A stretch of 64,000 nt of DNA from Rhododendron vialii (taxonomy: Eukaryota; Streptophyta; Magnoliopsida; Ericales; Ericaceae), in contig NC_080565.1 of the NCBI RefSeq assembly GCF_030253575.1, positions 9,086,001 to 9,150,000 of the forward strand, written 5' to 3'. Made by a program: the position numbers and the translations under genes. The notes beneath the pieces are model-generated. The model saw only the letters and a program-made list of their open reading frames with translations, ran no database searches and was not told where the DNA came from. Positions 32,261 to 43,762 of the stretch are shown in pieces (position 1 is the first letter of the stretch; the number at the start of each line of letters is the position of its first letter).

Positions 32261-33311
32261 ACACATTTTTCCTTGCATGGTTCCCTGCAAATCTTCCTTG
32301 CGATTAGAATTTTTGAGTGGGCAACCAAACGGAAGGTCGGGCTTGGGCAACCCAAATGTCCGGGCCGGCACTGTGAGTTGATTCTCAAAGCTGGTTTTTG
32401 AGTTCCTTATTAATGGCACTCTGTTAATGAAGAGCAAGAGTTCTCTCAAAAACAGACCAACCCATGAAAAAAAGATCCAACGCAAACGAACAGATCTCGG
32501 AAGAAATTTCGTATGCAGGTTTTGAAAATATTAACTGCGGTGGAGGAGGACGTTAATGGCGCTGGAGTTAAGGCGGGGAAATCGAAGATCTATGTACAGT
32601 TGCGTGGAAAAAACAAGTGTGATGAGGTTTGAAAATGATGTCGTTAGGTTTTTGTAGCTGATTCTGATTAATGAGTTTGATTTGATTGGGCTTTTGTTTT
32701 GGTATTTTGATGCGACTTGTGATGAACTGATCATGATGGGTTTTTTGTTTTGGCCAATTTGGTCCAGTTTGAAAAGATTTTCTTTCAATTTGATCAGTAC
32801 AAGTTCCATTTATTTCTCTTCACTTATTACCCTTATTTTTAATCATTACTTTATTTCTCTCTTCACTCATAACTCTAAAAAATTTCTCAAAAATTCATTC
32901 AAACACAACATAAAAAAACTCAAAAAAAAGCGTACCTTGCAAAACACACAAATTAAAGAGGGAAAAAAAAGTTTACAAACCCCCGCCCGCCCTTTTTCGA
33001 ATTTGAAAACGCGGGGCGGGAGGAATCTCATCAATTTTGTTCAAAAAAGCCCGCCCTGCTGCTTTTTCTACTGGTAGCAGGGCCAATCAATCCCATCCGT
33101 ACTACTCCACTTTTTCTCTTTCTCGCTCCCATCTCCGTAGTTTGGAACTTTGGATCTCTCTCTCTTTCTCCTTAGTTTTTTACTTTTCCCCTTTCCTTTG
33201 TCTTCAAGTTTGTAAGCATTTTGAGAGAGCTGATCCAAACTGTTCTTTCAATAGGATCCACGAAAGAAGAACACGTCTGTGGATAGTTGGATATTGTAGC
33301 TCGAGCTCTAC

Positions 33312-33842
33312 ATGCCTCATCGATGGCTTCCTCTTCTAGTTCAAAAAAGAAAAAGAAAAAGAAAAAAGAGGGCTTCCTCTTCGAACTCTGGATTGGAAGG
33401 TGGGTATGACATCTTCTTGAGCTTCAGTGGCGAAGACACCCGCATGAAATTCACTGATCACCTCTACGAGGCTTTGGAGCAAGTGGGGTTTAACACATTC
33501 AGAGACGAGGACAAGATCAATAAAGGCAAGACCATCAAATCCGAGTTGCGGAAAGGGATAAGGAACTCGCGGATGTCAGTTGTCGTATTATCTAAAAACT
33601 ATGCCCATTCAAAGGCGTGCCTGTTTGAACTCCGAACGATTCTCAAACGCCGAAAGAAGTCGGGTCATTTTGTTTTGCCTGTGCTCCAGGAGGTGGATCC
33701 GCGTAAAATCAAGAAGCAAGCTGAAGAACTCGATTTCAGGAAAATGAAAGCAAAGGTTGTCAAAGTGAAGAGATGGAGTGCGGCCCTTAAAAAGGTTGCG
33801 AGGATCGCTGGGGTGGTTTTCGGTGATCAATCTAACAGATAG
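33312..33842 (+). CDS. TIR-only protein (plant TIR domain, no NB-ARC)
   Basis: 176 codons with a nearly complete TIR domain at residues about 30-170: GGYDIFLSFSGEDTRMKFTD at its start, FNTFRDEDKINKGKTI, SVVVLSKNYAHSKACLFEL (the Glu of this motif is the catalytic residue in NADase-active plant TIRs) and FVLPVLQEVDP. TIR domains act in immune receptors and as NAD-cleaving signalling enzymes. No NB-ARC or LRR follows within several kb and the frame stops after the domain, so it is a TIR-only (TX-like) gene or the first exon of a lost TNL. The start is doubtful: a typical MASSSSS start at 33323 is out of frame with the domain because of the A/G-rich lysine tract at 33343-33370, while the in-frame ATG at 33312 gives an unusual N-terminus. 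Either start slip or pseudogenisation is possible. Confidence 0.7.
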   Translation: MPHRWLPLLVQKRKRKRKKRASSSNSGLEGGYDIFLSFSGEDTRMKFTDHLYEALEQVGFNTFRDEDKINKGKTIKSELRKGIRNSRMSVVVLSKNYAHSKACLFELRTILKRRKKSGHFVLPVLQEVDPRKIKKQAEELDFRKMKAKVVKVKRWSAALKKVARIAGVVFGDQSNR

Positions 33843-34838
33843 TTTATTCATTCAAATCATTTTATTACTCCATTAGCAATCTCAGGTAAACGCATATTTG
33901 CATACACAGATCCGGAGACAGAGAGATACGCTCGTTCAAGGGAAGGCAAGTAAATCTCTTTTATTTTTGTAGGATTCAAACGTGTTGAATGAGAGATTAA
34001 ATCTCTTGTACCGGTTTTCTTCTGTATTTTGGTTTCCACACAATTTTGAGCGTTAGATTAATTACATGGCAGTTTTATTAAAATACATAAATTCAAATAC
34101 ATGATCTAACTGCGCTAAATACATGGGTACACAGCTTTAATTTGCCGATTGAGGGGGAAAAAATAAAGTACATTGGTTCACGGGAACATGAGGGATTCCG
34201 TACAGAGGAACGGGTGTGATTCAACGATTCCAAACACAGTGTACACAAGCTATCTGTTCAACATGAGTCCTACTATTGGCACGGATCGAATATCGACGGG
34301 CATGTGGGGCCTACTCCAAATCCCACACAGATGATTCAAGCCATTCAATAACTTTAAAAAAAAAATCGAGTGGGCCTTGTAGAAAATCAACTCAATCTGA
34401 TACGTATAGGTGCTCGATATCGGATTAAGCTGATTTTTTACAAGTCCTGTCGGATTTTTTAAAATTATTTAACGACTTGGATCATCCGTACAGGACTTAG
34501 AGTTGGCTCTGCATTCTGGTCGGTACCCCATTGGTTCTCAACCCCTCGGTACTCTTAGCATTTTCAGTTCGACAATCAACATATTGGAGGCCCCTAATGG
34601 CATGCATGGGCATTATGATGCCACACCTTCGTTGCACGAAGCGGGAGCGGGAGCGGGGGAGCGGATGATCATATAAGTATGGGAGCGCCGTCGAGAGCGT
34701 CTAGTAATTTTTTATTAAAATAATAAATATTGTTATGTTTTTATATTATTCTCTACCACTTAAATTGCAAAACCTAAAAATTTTCATTGATAAAATTCAA
34801 CATACACGACCACATATGGCATACAGCATAACAAAGAT
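33843..34838. other. intergenic region
   Basis: No gene. 34300-34500 contains a hairpin-like segment (CAAGGCCCACTCG-like on one side, GATTTTTTACAAGTCC on the other) related in sequence to the foldback at 31985-32260. 34640-34700 is a GC-rich repeat of GGGAGC. Confidence 0.35.
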
Positions 34839-37295
34839 CTAGAATGTAGTGGTTTCACAATCACAAAAACAAAGAACTTTCCTCATTTCTTGTCTTTTTC
34901 CTCTTGCTTTTTCAAGTCGCATTTGAGCTTGTGTTTTTTCTGTCAAAGCACTTGGAGGTTGAGTTGATGAAGTCGCGGCAACGGAAGTAGAACTGGAACC
35001 CGGGGCAGTTGATGTGGGAGTAATGACAGCCTGGACAGCATCATCGTCGCTATCTGAAAGTATCTCATTTTCTCTTTCCCCCACTGTCGGCATAGGTTCT
35101 TCAATGTTTGCATCTCCATCAAACACATCTCAATTTTTGAACGACTCATAATCAGCTCTGTACCTCAATAGTAGCCTATGATTATAGTGCACGAAGACTA
35201 ACTTTTCCGCTCGATCATAATTTAACCGGTTCCTCTTCACACTATGGATATATGAGTAAGTGCTCCAACACCTCTCCGCACAAGATGTGTTAACACCTTG
35301 GGATAACACTCTGAGTGCTAAAGAATACAACTCAAGTGCTGGCCCACCATACATATGCCACCATGACAAGGTTTGCATGGTTGCTCGATCTTTAATTGCT
35401 TGAGGCTGTGCGAAAACACCCTTGTCACTAACAAAATCACTTATCTAATGCCTTATTTTAGTAGTTTCACTCGGATCAATAATCATTTTGTCAATTGCAT
35501 CAAGATAGCCCTTTAGAACCTCTGTCACAATGAGGTTTCATTCTCCTCACACCACCTGGAGCAGGTATTGAAAGCCAAGAATGGGTGTAATATTTGGGAA
35601 CAAGAACATAAGCAAGGCAATGCATAGGAATGTTCATCCTGTCCCACCTTTCCACAACGATCTGGTGAACCAAATTGTAAACCACGGGATCAGTTACAAG
35701 AATATCTTTGAGCTTCCCCAACATGGTGTCCATCTGCTCATAAACCTCCCCAATAATGGCTTGATCAGTGTCACAAAACCTGAGCATCTTATATATGAGT
35801 TTTGTAATTTTGAGAACTCTCTTGGTTTTGATCCAAAAATCCTCATCCATCACTGTTTTCTTGACTGTGTCATGCTGATTTGGATCTGATGAACTTCTTC
35901 TCAAGGTCTCCAAATGGTTGCTCAGAGCCATAGCAACCAAAGAAATTCTTACTGTTACCGGCCGTTGCATTACTATGAAAACATGCTCAAATCTAGTCTT
36001 CTTTGTTTTAAGAAGCTCCAAATCAGGGAAAGTTTTGTATAAAAATGACATGAACCATGATTCTTTATATACTTCACCACTGCTTTGCCTTTATTATAGC
36101 TCTCATTGAAGAAAGATAGAGATGGATCAGAGCTCTTACCAATATCTTTCATCAACAAATTCAATGTATGAGCTAAGCAACTGGACCAAAAGATGTGTGG
36201 ATGTTTGTCTTGAATTATTGCCCTCGCAGCCTTGCAATTGGATGCATTATCAGTGATAACCTGCAACAGGTATGTAATACTTGTTCAGAATTTGAGATTA
36301 GTATGAAAAAAAATTGATCGATGATCGAAATAATAAAAAAAACAACTACCTGCACCACATTGGAGGGCCCAACAAAATCGATGGCCTTGAAGATGAACTC
36401 AGCAATATTGAGTCCAGTTTTCTCTATTCCAGAAACATCATGCCCATTTACAAAAATAGCTCTACCACCTGACACAGCCATGGTGTTAATCAACTGTTGG
36501 TTCTTTAAATTTGACCAACCATCAGAAGCAATAGACAATCCATGTGTGCTCCAATCTTGCATTATAGGGGTAAGGGCACGCTGCACCTTGCTCTGTTCTT
36601 TGTCCAACAAAGAAATTCTTATCTTCTCATAGTTGGGGGCTTTGTACCCCTTTGGTGCATTATTGATGCGAGTAACCATATCTGTCCAAAAAGGGGACCT
36701 CGCAACATTGAAGGGAATGCCATTACCATAAAAGAATCTGGCAAACCTCTGGTACACGTCCTCCCTGTCATTGGTTTGAAAAATGTCTGCAATTGTTTTC
36801 TTCATATTAGGAGAGGACCCATTATCTTGTATAACCTGCAACAATCCAAATTTTTTCAGTTTTAAGCAAAGTAGCAAACTAAGATAAAATTCAGCACTTG
36901 TATTAACAGTTTAACACTACACTTCAGAATATATATTACAATACCTTTGGCCTTTGAAGTTTTTTGGCCCTAGCATTTCCTCCAAAGATTCTTTGTGCAT
37001 CTTCTTCCTCCTGTTTCAGCAATTCCCTCATTTCTTGGCTCATCTTCGGGCATAGGTTTACACCTGCTTTCTTTTCACTAGGTTTTACGCCTATCAAATG
37101 GGCACGAACTCGTGAATAAGACCTGGTGAAATGCGTAGTTCGGCATTCAAAATTACAAAGAAACTTTCCAAAACCACCTCCAGCTTTCTTTTCGCCAAGA
37201 ACTTTGGTAACGTATTTCCAAAGTGGGGTAGTAGATGGCTCTTCAATCTCTTGATCTTCTTCATCTTCTAAATATATGTTTTGACTAAGATCCAT
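34839..37295 (-). pseudogene. hAT transposase, BED-finger and DUF659 type, decayed
   Basis: Three exons can be laid out. Exon 1 (37295-36945) has acidic start then a BED-like finger with CNFECRTTHFTRSYSRVRAHL. Exon 2 (36835-36350) is the DUF659 catalytic region with LSIASDGWSNLKNQQLINTM. Exon 3 starts at 36260 (VITDNASNCKAARAI, then HIFWSSCLAHTLNLL). Splice sites are GT-AG with phase-0 joints. Exon 3 is broken: a one-base frameshift near 36052, another near 35505, TAG near 35446 and TGA near 35131. The C-terminal hAT dimerisation region is still visible ([20 protein letters not shown], then [15 protein letters not shown]). Terminal inverted repeats were not found. Proteins of this type move hAT transposons or are domesticated; this copy is not functional. 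Confidence 0.85.
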
Positions 37296-37354
37296 GGTGA
37301 ATCTGAAGTGTGAATCAGAAATTTTGGTCTCCTTTCATACTGTGGTGATATGTG

Positions 37355-37363
37355 TTTATATAG
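37355..37363 (-). promoter_or_regulatory. TATA box upstream of the hAT pseudogene
   Basis: CTATATAAA on the minus strand about 60 bases before the first ATG. Confidence 0.4.
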
Positions 37364-39521
37364 GCATAGGCTAGAAGACGTTTTTTTCTTGGCAAGTGCC
37401 ATTCTGCACTTTTTCGAGGATATTGGGAAGCTTCAGTAGCTTCAATTTTCTCTTTATCCTATATGCCCTTTGAGTTTCTTAGAAAAAAATTTACGGCTAA
37501 TAATAACTAAGTGTATAAAGTAGGTTTGGATGTTTATATACAAAAATATTCTAAGTCACGTACAATTTAATAATGAATAGGTATATTTTATAACTAAAGT
37601 GTATAAAGTAGGTTTGCATATAATTTAATAATGAATAGGTATAATCTAAGTCACATAATGTGTGTGCAGGGTGAGCGTACAATATCGTTAGCATGAGAAC
37701 ATTTATAAACCACATCATATTTTGTTAAATTATAGGTTGAACTTAGCTTGTTAGAGTATGAGAAATGTAGATTATTATTTGTGATCATGAAATCATAGGA
37801 TTATATAGAGTAAGATTCAATGTGACGCTTATTAGTTAGTTAACTTAGTTATACTATGTTTTGTTAGTGTGACAAAGGGAGATCATTATACGTGATCATG
37901 GCTAGTATGGGCATTATAGATTCAAAGGGGATTATTATTTGTGATCGTGAAATCATAGGATTAAGACATAGAGTAAGATTCAATGTGACGCTCATTAGTT
38001 ATTTGTAATGTGCTTTGTACGAGTATGACAAATGGAGATCACTATATGTGATCATGACTAGTATAGGCATTATAGGTTGAACTTAATTAGCTTAATTGGA
38101 GTATGACAAACGAAGATTATTATTTGTGATCATGAAATCATAGAATTGAAAAAATATCGAATCTTTATGTAAATCATTCCGTTAATAGCTTGCTTCTTTT
38201 ATCTGCCAAATTCTTCATTCCGTCAATAGCCATTTGACCGGATTTTTATGTAAATCATTCCACTTTGTATGGTAGTTTCAATGAAACCTTAATTCGAAAT
38301 AATAGGAGAATAGAATCTTATCAAGGCTTTTTTTGTTTGAATAATACGAGAAATCATTATTTGTGATCGCGATTTGTTAATTCTCTTTCATGTTTGTTGA
38401 CCACAATTATGTGGAAATCATATATAATTTTATTTTGAAAGTAAACCTAAAGGAATTTAATTATTTGTAATGATATAACAACTTTGTGAAAATCATGTGT
38501 AGTGACTTGAACAATTTATGAGATAAAATGTTCCGGTAAACTAATTGATTTTTTCATGAAATAGTTGCCCAAGTGTCTAGCAAGCCAATTGAATTTTTAT
38601 GATGCAATGTCTCTAAAACCAGACGAGTCATTTGCTTTTTCTAGTTCAGGTTTTGCTATTTTTTTCTTTTCACCGTAAATTAGAACCTCTCCCGAAATTG
38701 AAAATGAAAATGATAACTTTTTGTATCTGACTTTTTAAAGGGAAAATGCTAAAATTAACATAACTAATAAAATTTAAATAGACGGTAGTTGATAGATATA
38801 CAGTTAAATACATTACATTACTACGTGGAATATACCTAAAAAATTTGATTTTCATACCCTTTTTTTTTTTTGGCAATTTATAGTTGGCAATACAATTGAA
38901 TAGTTTATGATGAGCTCCCAACGACTACCAAAGTTCATTTATTGTGTGTCTTTTTTTTTAATCTTTGTTTCTCTATTATTCTTTTTTTTTTGTCAAACGG
39001 AATAGTATTTCTCTCTCCCCGTTCCACATTTTCCAAAAATTATTTAAAAAATAAGAACTTATTTTCAAGCTTAAAAATAATGATGTTACGAAAATAATTT
39101 TTCAATTTTTTGCGGGATGAGATCTATCAAATAAGATCCACAATGCATATTTTTTTGATTTGAGTAAGCCTATTATTTTTAAACTTGAAAATTGTAAATA
39201 AGTATTTATTTTTTAAAGACTCAATCCAAAATGGGGTCATTTTCAGGGAAAAAAAGGGAAAAAAACACTCTCAAACACCAAAAAAAATATTAAAGAAAAA
39301 ATATAATGGGGCTCATTTTTCATTGTTCAACAGCTATTATTGCACACACATACCAATAAATTAAAATTATTGTATTTGATTAAATACAATAGGAAACAAT
39401 TGACTTTTACCCTCCCCAAAAATCTAACTACTAGCCATCTGTCCATCTTCTTTTTTTTCCAAACAGAATAGGAGCCATCTACGACTGTCATCTACATACA
39501 TACATATGATACAGCAGAGAA

Positions 39522-39523
<2 letters not shown>
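37364..39523. repeat. non-coding region with degenerate tandem repeats
   Basis: A unit carrying ATTATTATTTGTGATCATGAAATC and AAGATTCAATGTGACGC recurs at 37771, 37931 and 38116 (spacing 160-185 bases). A smaller repeat with AATTTAATAATGAATAGGTAT occurs near 37564 and 37619. The remainder to 39500 is AT-rich without a gene. Confidence 0.6.

Positions 39524-39562
<39 letters not shown>
39524..39562. repeat. (GA)n microsatellite
   Basis: About nineteen GA units. It sits about 125 bases before an ATG at 39688 that opens a short Arg-rich frame, an arrangement like a plant 5' leader; see findings. Confidence 0.95.
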
Positions 39563-39563
<1 letters not shown>

Positions 39564-41640
39564 GAAAACAGAGAGAGAAGGAACACCTCGGCACGGCGCA
39601 CCGCCCAGCTCTCCCCCTTCCCAAATCGATTTGTTCTATTTCCCTCCAATTCCTCCACCATCCCTATCTTGTGAAGATAGAGAGAGATGATAAATCGACG
39701 CCGCCGGAGGCCCATCGCCGGAGAAAAACCTGTACGTATTCCATTCGCCCTTTGTTTATGTGAATCGCTCTGATCGATCCGATTTTGCTTCGAATTTGGG
39801 CGTAAGTCCCCATCTAGGTCAGGAGCGTGTTCCCGTCATGATTGGAACGCGTTTCCAGGCGTTTCTGAGGACGGAACCGCGGTTCTCGGCAAGAATCGTT
39901 GCCTGATGAGGCGTTTCTTGCAACTAAGGGCCACACATACTTAAGGGGGCATTTTCGGTAAGTCTAGTAGCTTTTTATAATCAAGTTGTTTCCACTACAT
40001 TAGAAGTTGTAGAAATGTGTCGGATTAGTGAAAAAAAATGTGTTGGATATTTTAGTTCAGTGGAAGCAATTTAACTTTGGGCAAAGTGTGAATGATCTCC
40101 CTATGGTTTTGTCATTTGGTAGATGACCTCCCTAAGATTTACTAATGAGCATTTGGCCTCCGATTTTGGAGTGAAGTGCATTCTTAACTCTGTTAACAGA
40201 AATGCTAAATGACTCTTGTACCTTGTACTTTCTTCCTGTCTCCTTTCTTTTTCAACAACTAGAAAACAAGGCTTTAACAATGGGAATTGATATTAACACT
40301 CCTTTTATTTTATTATCCACACTCCTTTTTGGGAGAAGATGATGAACAAGGGTAGTAATGTCATCTTATACCAAAATCTACCTTTATTTATTTGTTTTTT
40401 CATTCCCAGTCTCATAATAGACATGTATTTTACATCTTCCGTCAATTTGCAAAGAAAATGTGACAGCATCACTTTACTCCAAAACCATAAAAGGCCAAGC
40501 CATGAGAAGGTAATTTGTACTTTGCCCCTTAATTTTGACAAAAAAAAAAAAATAGTAGTGGAAACAACTTAACTAAAGACATATTATTGTGAGTAAAAAA
40601 AAGTTTAGTGGAAACGAGGCCTTATTGTCCTTTGTGTGACAATAACTATCTTACCCTTCCAAGTCAAAGCATTGATCCCGTCTTCCCATGAATTCAATTG
40701 GCGTATTAACTAACCCATCTTTTGGTCTAAAAGGCACCACAACGTCATATCTTTCACTTAAGTATCTGTCTTATGGGAGCAGCAATTTTTTTTTTTTGAG
40801 CTTTGGTGATAAGTTCACTATAGACATTTCATAAGTCCAAAAGTCCACACACGTAACCTAAAACCTAATATACCCTATGAAAGTGCCTAAACTGCTAAAA
40901 TCTTATAATAGGAAAATGCACCCTAAAATCCTATGAAGATGCCTAAGCTCTAGAGTACCCTACGCTAGGGTACCTTACCCTATAATTGAAAAGTGCATCC
41001 TAAAATTCTATGAAAGTGTCTAAATCCTAGGGTAGGGTACTCTACCTTATAATAGGAAAATGGACCATAAAATTCTATGAAAGTGCCTAAACCATATACC
41101 ATAGGGAGTGGACTGGGCCTACTATGAAAATTTTAAAATAAACTTAACACCTTACAAAACTAATATGTGGACTTGTAAACTTTATGAAATTCACATAATG
41201 GACCTAAGACTAATTTTTTAATTTTTTTTTATCAGCATGGCAGTAGTATTTCTGCGGTCCTAAGTTGATTGGGTAATAGGTTAACATGAATTATGTGAGA
41301 TATAAATGATTTCTATAAAATGAGAGGTGCACATAATCAAAATGAGCAGGAAGGCCAAAAAAAGGGCAAAGCTAACGCTCTAGAGTACAATCAACCAATG
41401 GGATGCTTATGGTAGAGAAGCCCCTAGTAGGCTTGTCAATGGATGAATCCGATCTCGATCCGAAAAATACGATCTGAATCTGATAATCAAAATAGGGATT
41501 GGATTGAATTCGGATTGTGTCGAATTAAATTGGATAACAATTAGATCCGAATTTGATTTTAAAAAACCTTATTTCTTCTCATTGATAACAAAAACCATAC
41601 GTTCTCACTTCTCTATAACGAAGAGGGGGAGGGAGGCGAA
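39563..41640. other. intergenic region with repeats
   Basis: No complete gene. 39950-40626 has loosely inverted ends (CTTTTTATAATCAAGTTGTTTCCACTA / AGTGGAAACAACTTAACTAAA) like a decayed DNA transposon with another repeat inside. 40870-41100 is a degenerate array in which CCTAAAATCCTATGAAAGTGCC-like words recur four times. 41420-41560 is a degenerate GGATT/GAATC-rich segment. Confidence 0.45.
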
Positions 41641-41869
41641 CTCACCACTAGACCTGGGTAACGGGTCGTGTCGTGTCGGGTTCGTGTCGTGTCAGCCGGG
41701 TTCATGTCACAAACAACCCAACACGAACACGACCTGTTTATTAATCGTGTCAAATTTCCAGACACGAACACGACCTGTTAACAAACAGGTCAACCCGAAC
41801 ACGACCTGTGTAACCCGTTTATTAGATAATCGTGTCAACCCGTAACACGACACGGTTTGAACACATTTA

Positions 41870-42157
41870 AACAGATTCTGCATACAAAATACTTCCTGCA
41901 TTCACATTCTTAAAAATTAAAACTTAAGTTCCAACATTCCAACCTAGAAAAATCAAATGAACCAAACAGATTATGCATACAAAATACTTCCTGCATTCAC
42001 ATTCTTAAAAATTAAAACTTAAGTTCCAACATTCCAACCTAGAAAAATCAAATGAACCACCAGGTCCACCACCATTTAGAGTCTTGCAAACATAAGTTCC
42101 AATCACCAGGTCCACCACCACTTAGAGTCTTACAAAGATAAGTTTCAATACTAAATA
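41870..42157. repeat. tandem duplications within the hAT element
   Basis: A 95-bp unit (41870 and 41965) is duplicated with about one substitution. A second unit of about 50 bp with CACCAGGTCCACCACCA (42058 and 42107) follows directly. Confidence 0.85.
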
Positions 42158-42908
42158 AGTCTAACTTAAACAATTAAACATTCAAATACAAAACGAGTTC
42201 TCACTGGAACCATTCATTATTTGGTTCCATTTCCAGATCAGGCTTCTTCACAAAACCACTCCCCATTTGTCCTTGCCTCAACCACAGAGCCCTACCATAT
42301 CCCTGCAAGGCTGTAATTGAAGCAGAGCCGTGAGACAAAAGACAAACAAAGAATACAGCAATGGATTGATACTCTTATTCTCAGAATAGCCAAATAGGCA
42401 TCGCTCCATGCCAAATTCCAACTAATTAACCAAGTGCAATGGATTGATACTCTTTTTCTTTACTACTTTATATACACTATATCTGTAACAGCAAAAAAGA
42501 TCTACTGTTTATAACAAACATTCATTTGATTTACAACAATATTTGACTTGTTAAATAGGCATTGAGAAGTAAGAATTAAGTTGCGTTGATATAAGCAGGA
42601 GTATAGTTGGGTCAACAACAATTGAAAGCAATTAGAAGAGATCAAGTCAGGTGGGGACAGCTAAAACAAATCCCTAGATTTATATCAATGCAAGTACCCT
42701 TATTAAATTCTTAAAACTTCATGAAGGGGTTTATAACATGAAAAATTTGACAAATTCTTAAAGAAAAGAGCTGAAATCAACAGGGCTACATACTGACTTC
42801 ACAGGACTAGTTAACACTACACTAGACTAGTCATTGCTGCACAATTTAGGAGCCCATAAAAAGTTAAAAACAATCACCATCAAAATAGCAGATAATACTT
42901 ACTTTTAA

Positions 42909-43762
42909 TCAAGGTTCAACATTGATCACGGAACTAGAACATCCCACTGATTCGGACTGATCATTGTCTAGATTCAAGTTCATTATGTCTTCAATGACAT
43001 CATCCAACTTCACGTTGTCGATTTCTAAATGACAACAATAAGTCATGTTAGTCTCAAGTTTATTCTCTAAAAAAGGCATAACAAAAGATGACAATATATT
43101 TACCTTCCCCTCCAAACAACCAATCCCTAGAGCATATCAAAGCCTCGACAATTTTAGGCTTTAAAGAACTCCGATATTTGTCAAGAACTCGACCACCAAC
43201 ACTAAATGCAGATTCGGAAGCAACTGTAGAAATAGGAATACTCAACACATCGCGAGCCATCGATGCAAGTTCCGGATACCTATAATTGTGGGCTCTCCAA
43301 TATTCAAGTACATCAATATTTTCATTTCTTGGAAGCCTAGGCTCATCCAAATACAATTCTAGCTGATTTTTGTGTGCACTAGAAACAAATGAATGGCTCT
43401 CAAATGCATCAAAATCCTATAAACAATAATATAGAAAAAAATTAGAAGATAACGCAAAATTGAAAATACCAAGTTAATTTACATGAACACCATGTCAAAA
43501 AGAATGTCGTTACCTCAATGAATTCGCCCTGGTTTTCTTGAACAACGTTTCCTTGAACAACTTCAGGTTTGTAAGCTTTAGATTGGTACTCGTTAAAGAG
43601 ACCAAAAAGCTTTTCCCGGATTCGTGTACACTGTGTGAATACCTCACTGGATGACTCACCATAAAGCTTTCCATAAGAATACTCCACCAACTGAAACTTA
43701 AAACGAGGATCAGATATAACCGCAATTGCCAAGATCACAGAATGCTCCGAGTCTCCGACCAA
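42909..43762 (-). CDS. hAT transposase, C-terminal exons with dimerisation domain
   Basis: Continuation of the transposase in a shifted frame. The first part (43762-43514, HSVILAIAVISDPRFKFQLV) ends at a GT donor. Exon 43416-43104 carries the hAT dimerisation region: YWRAHNYRYPELASMARDVL, STVASESAFSVGGRVLDKYR, EALICSRDWL. The last exon, 43024-42909, encodes a short acidic tail ending at TGA 42909-42911. Both introns are GT-AG and phases agree. The frame change relative to the main exon is caused by an 8-base duplication near 43752. With that excepted, the whole gene would encode about 714 residues, the usual size for RICESLEEPER-type proteins. Confidence 0.8.
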
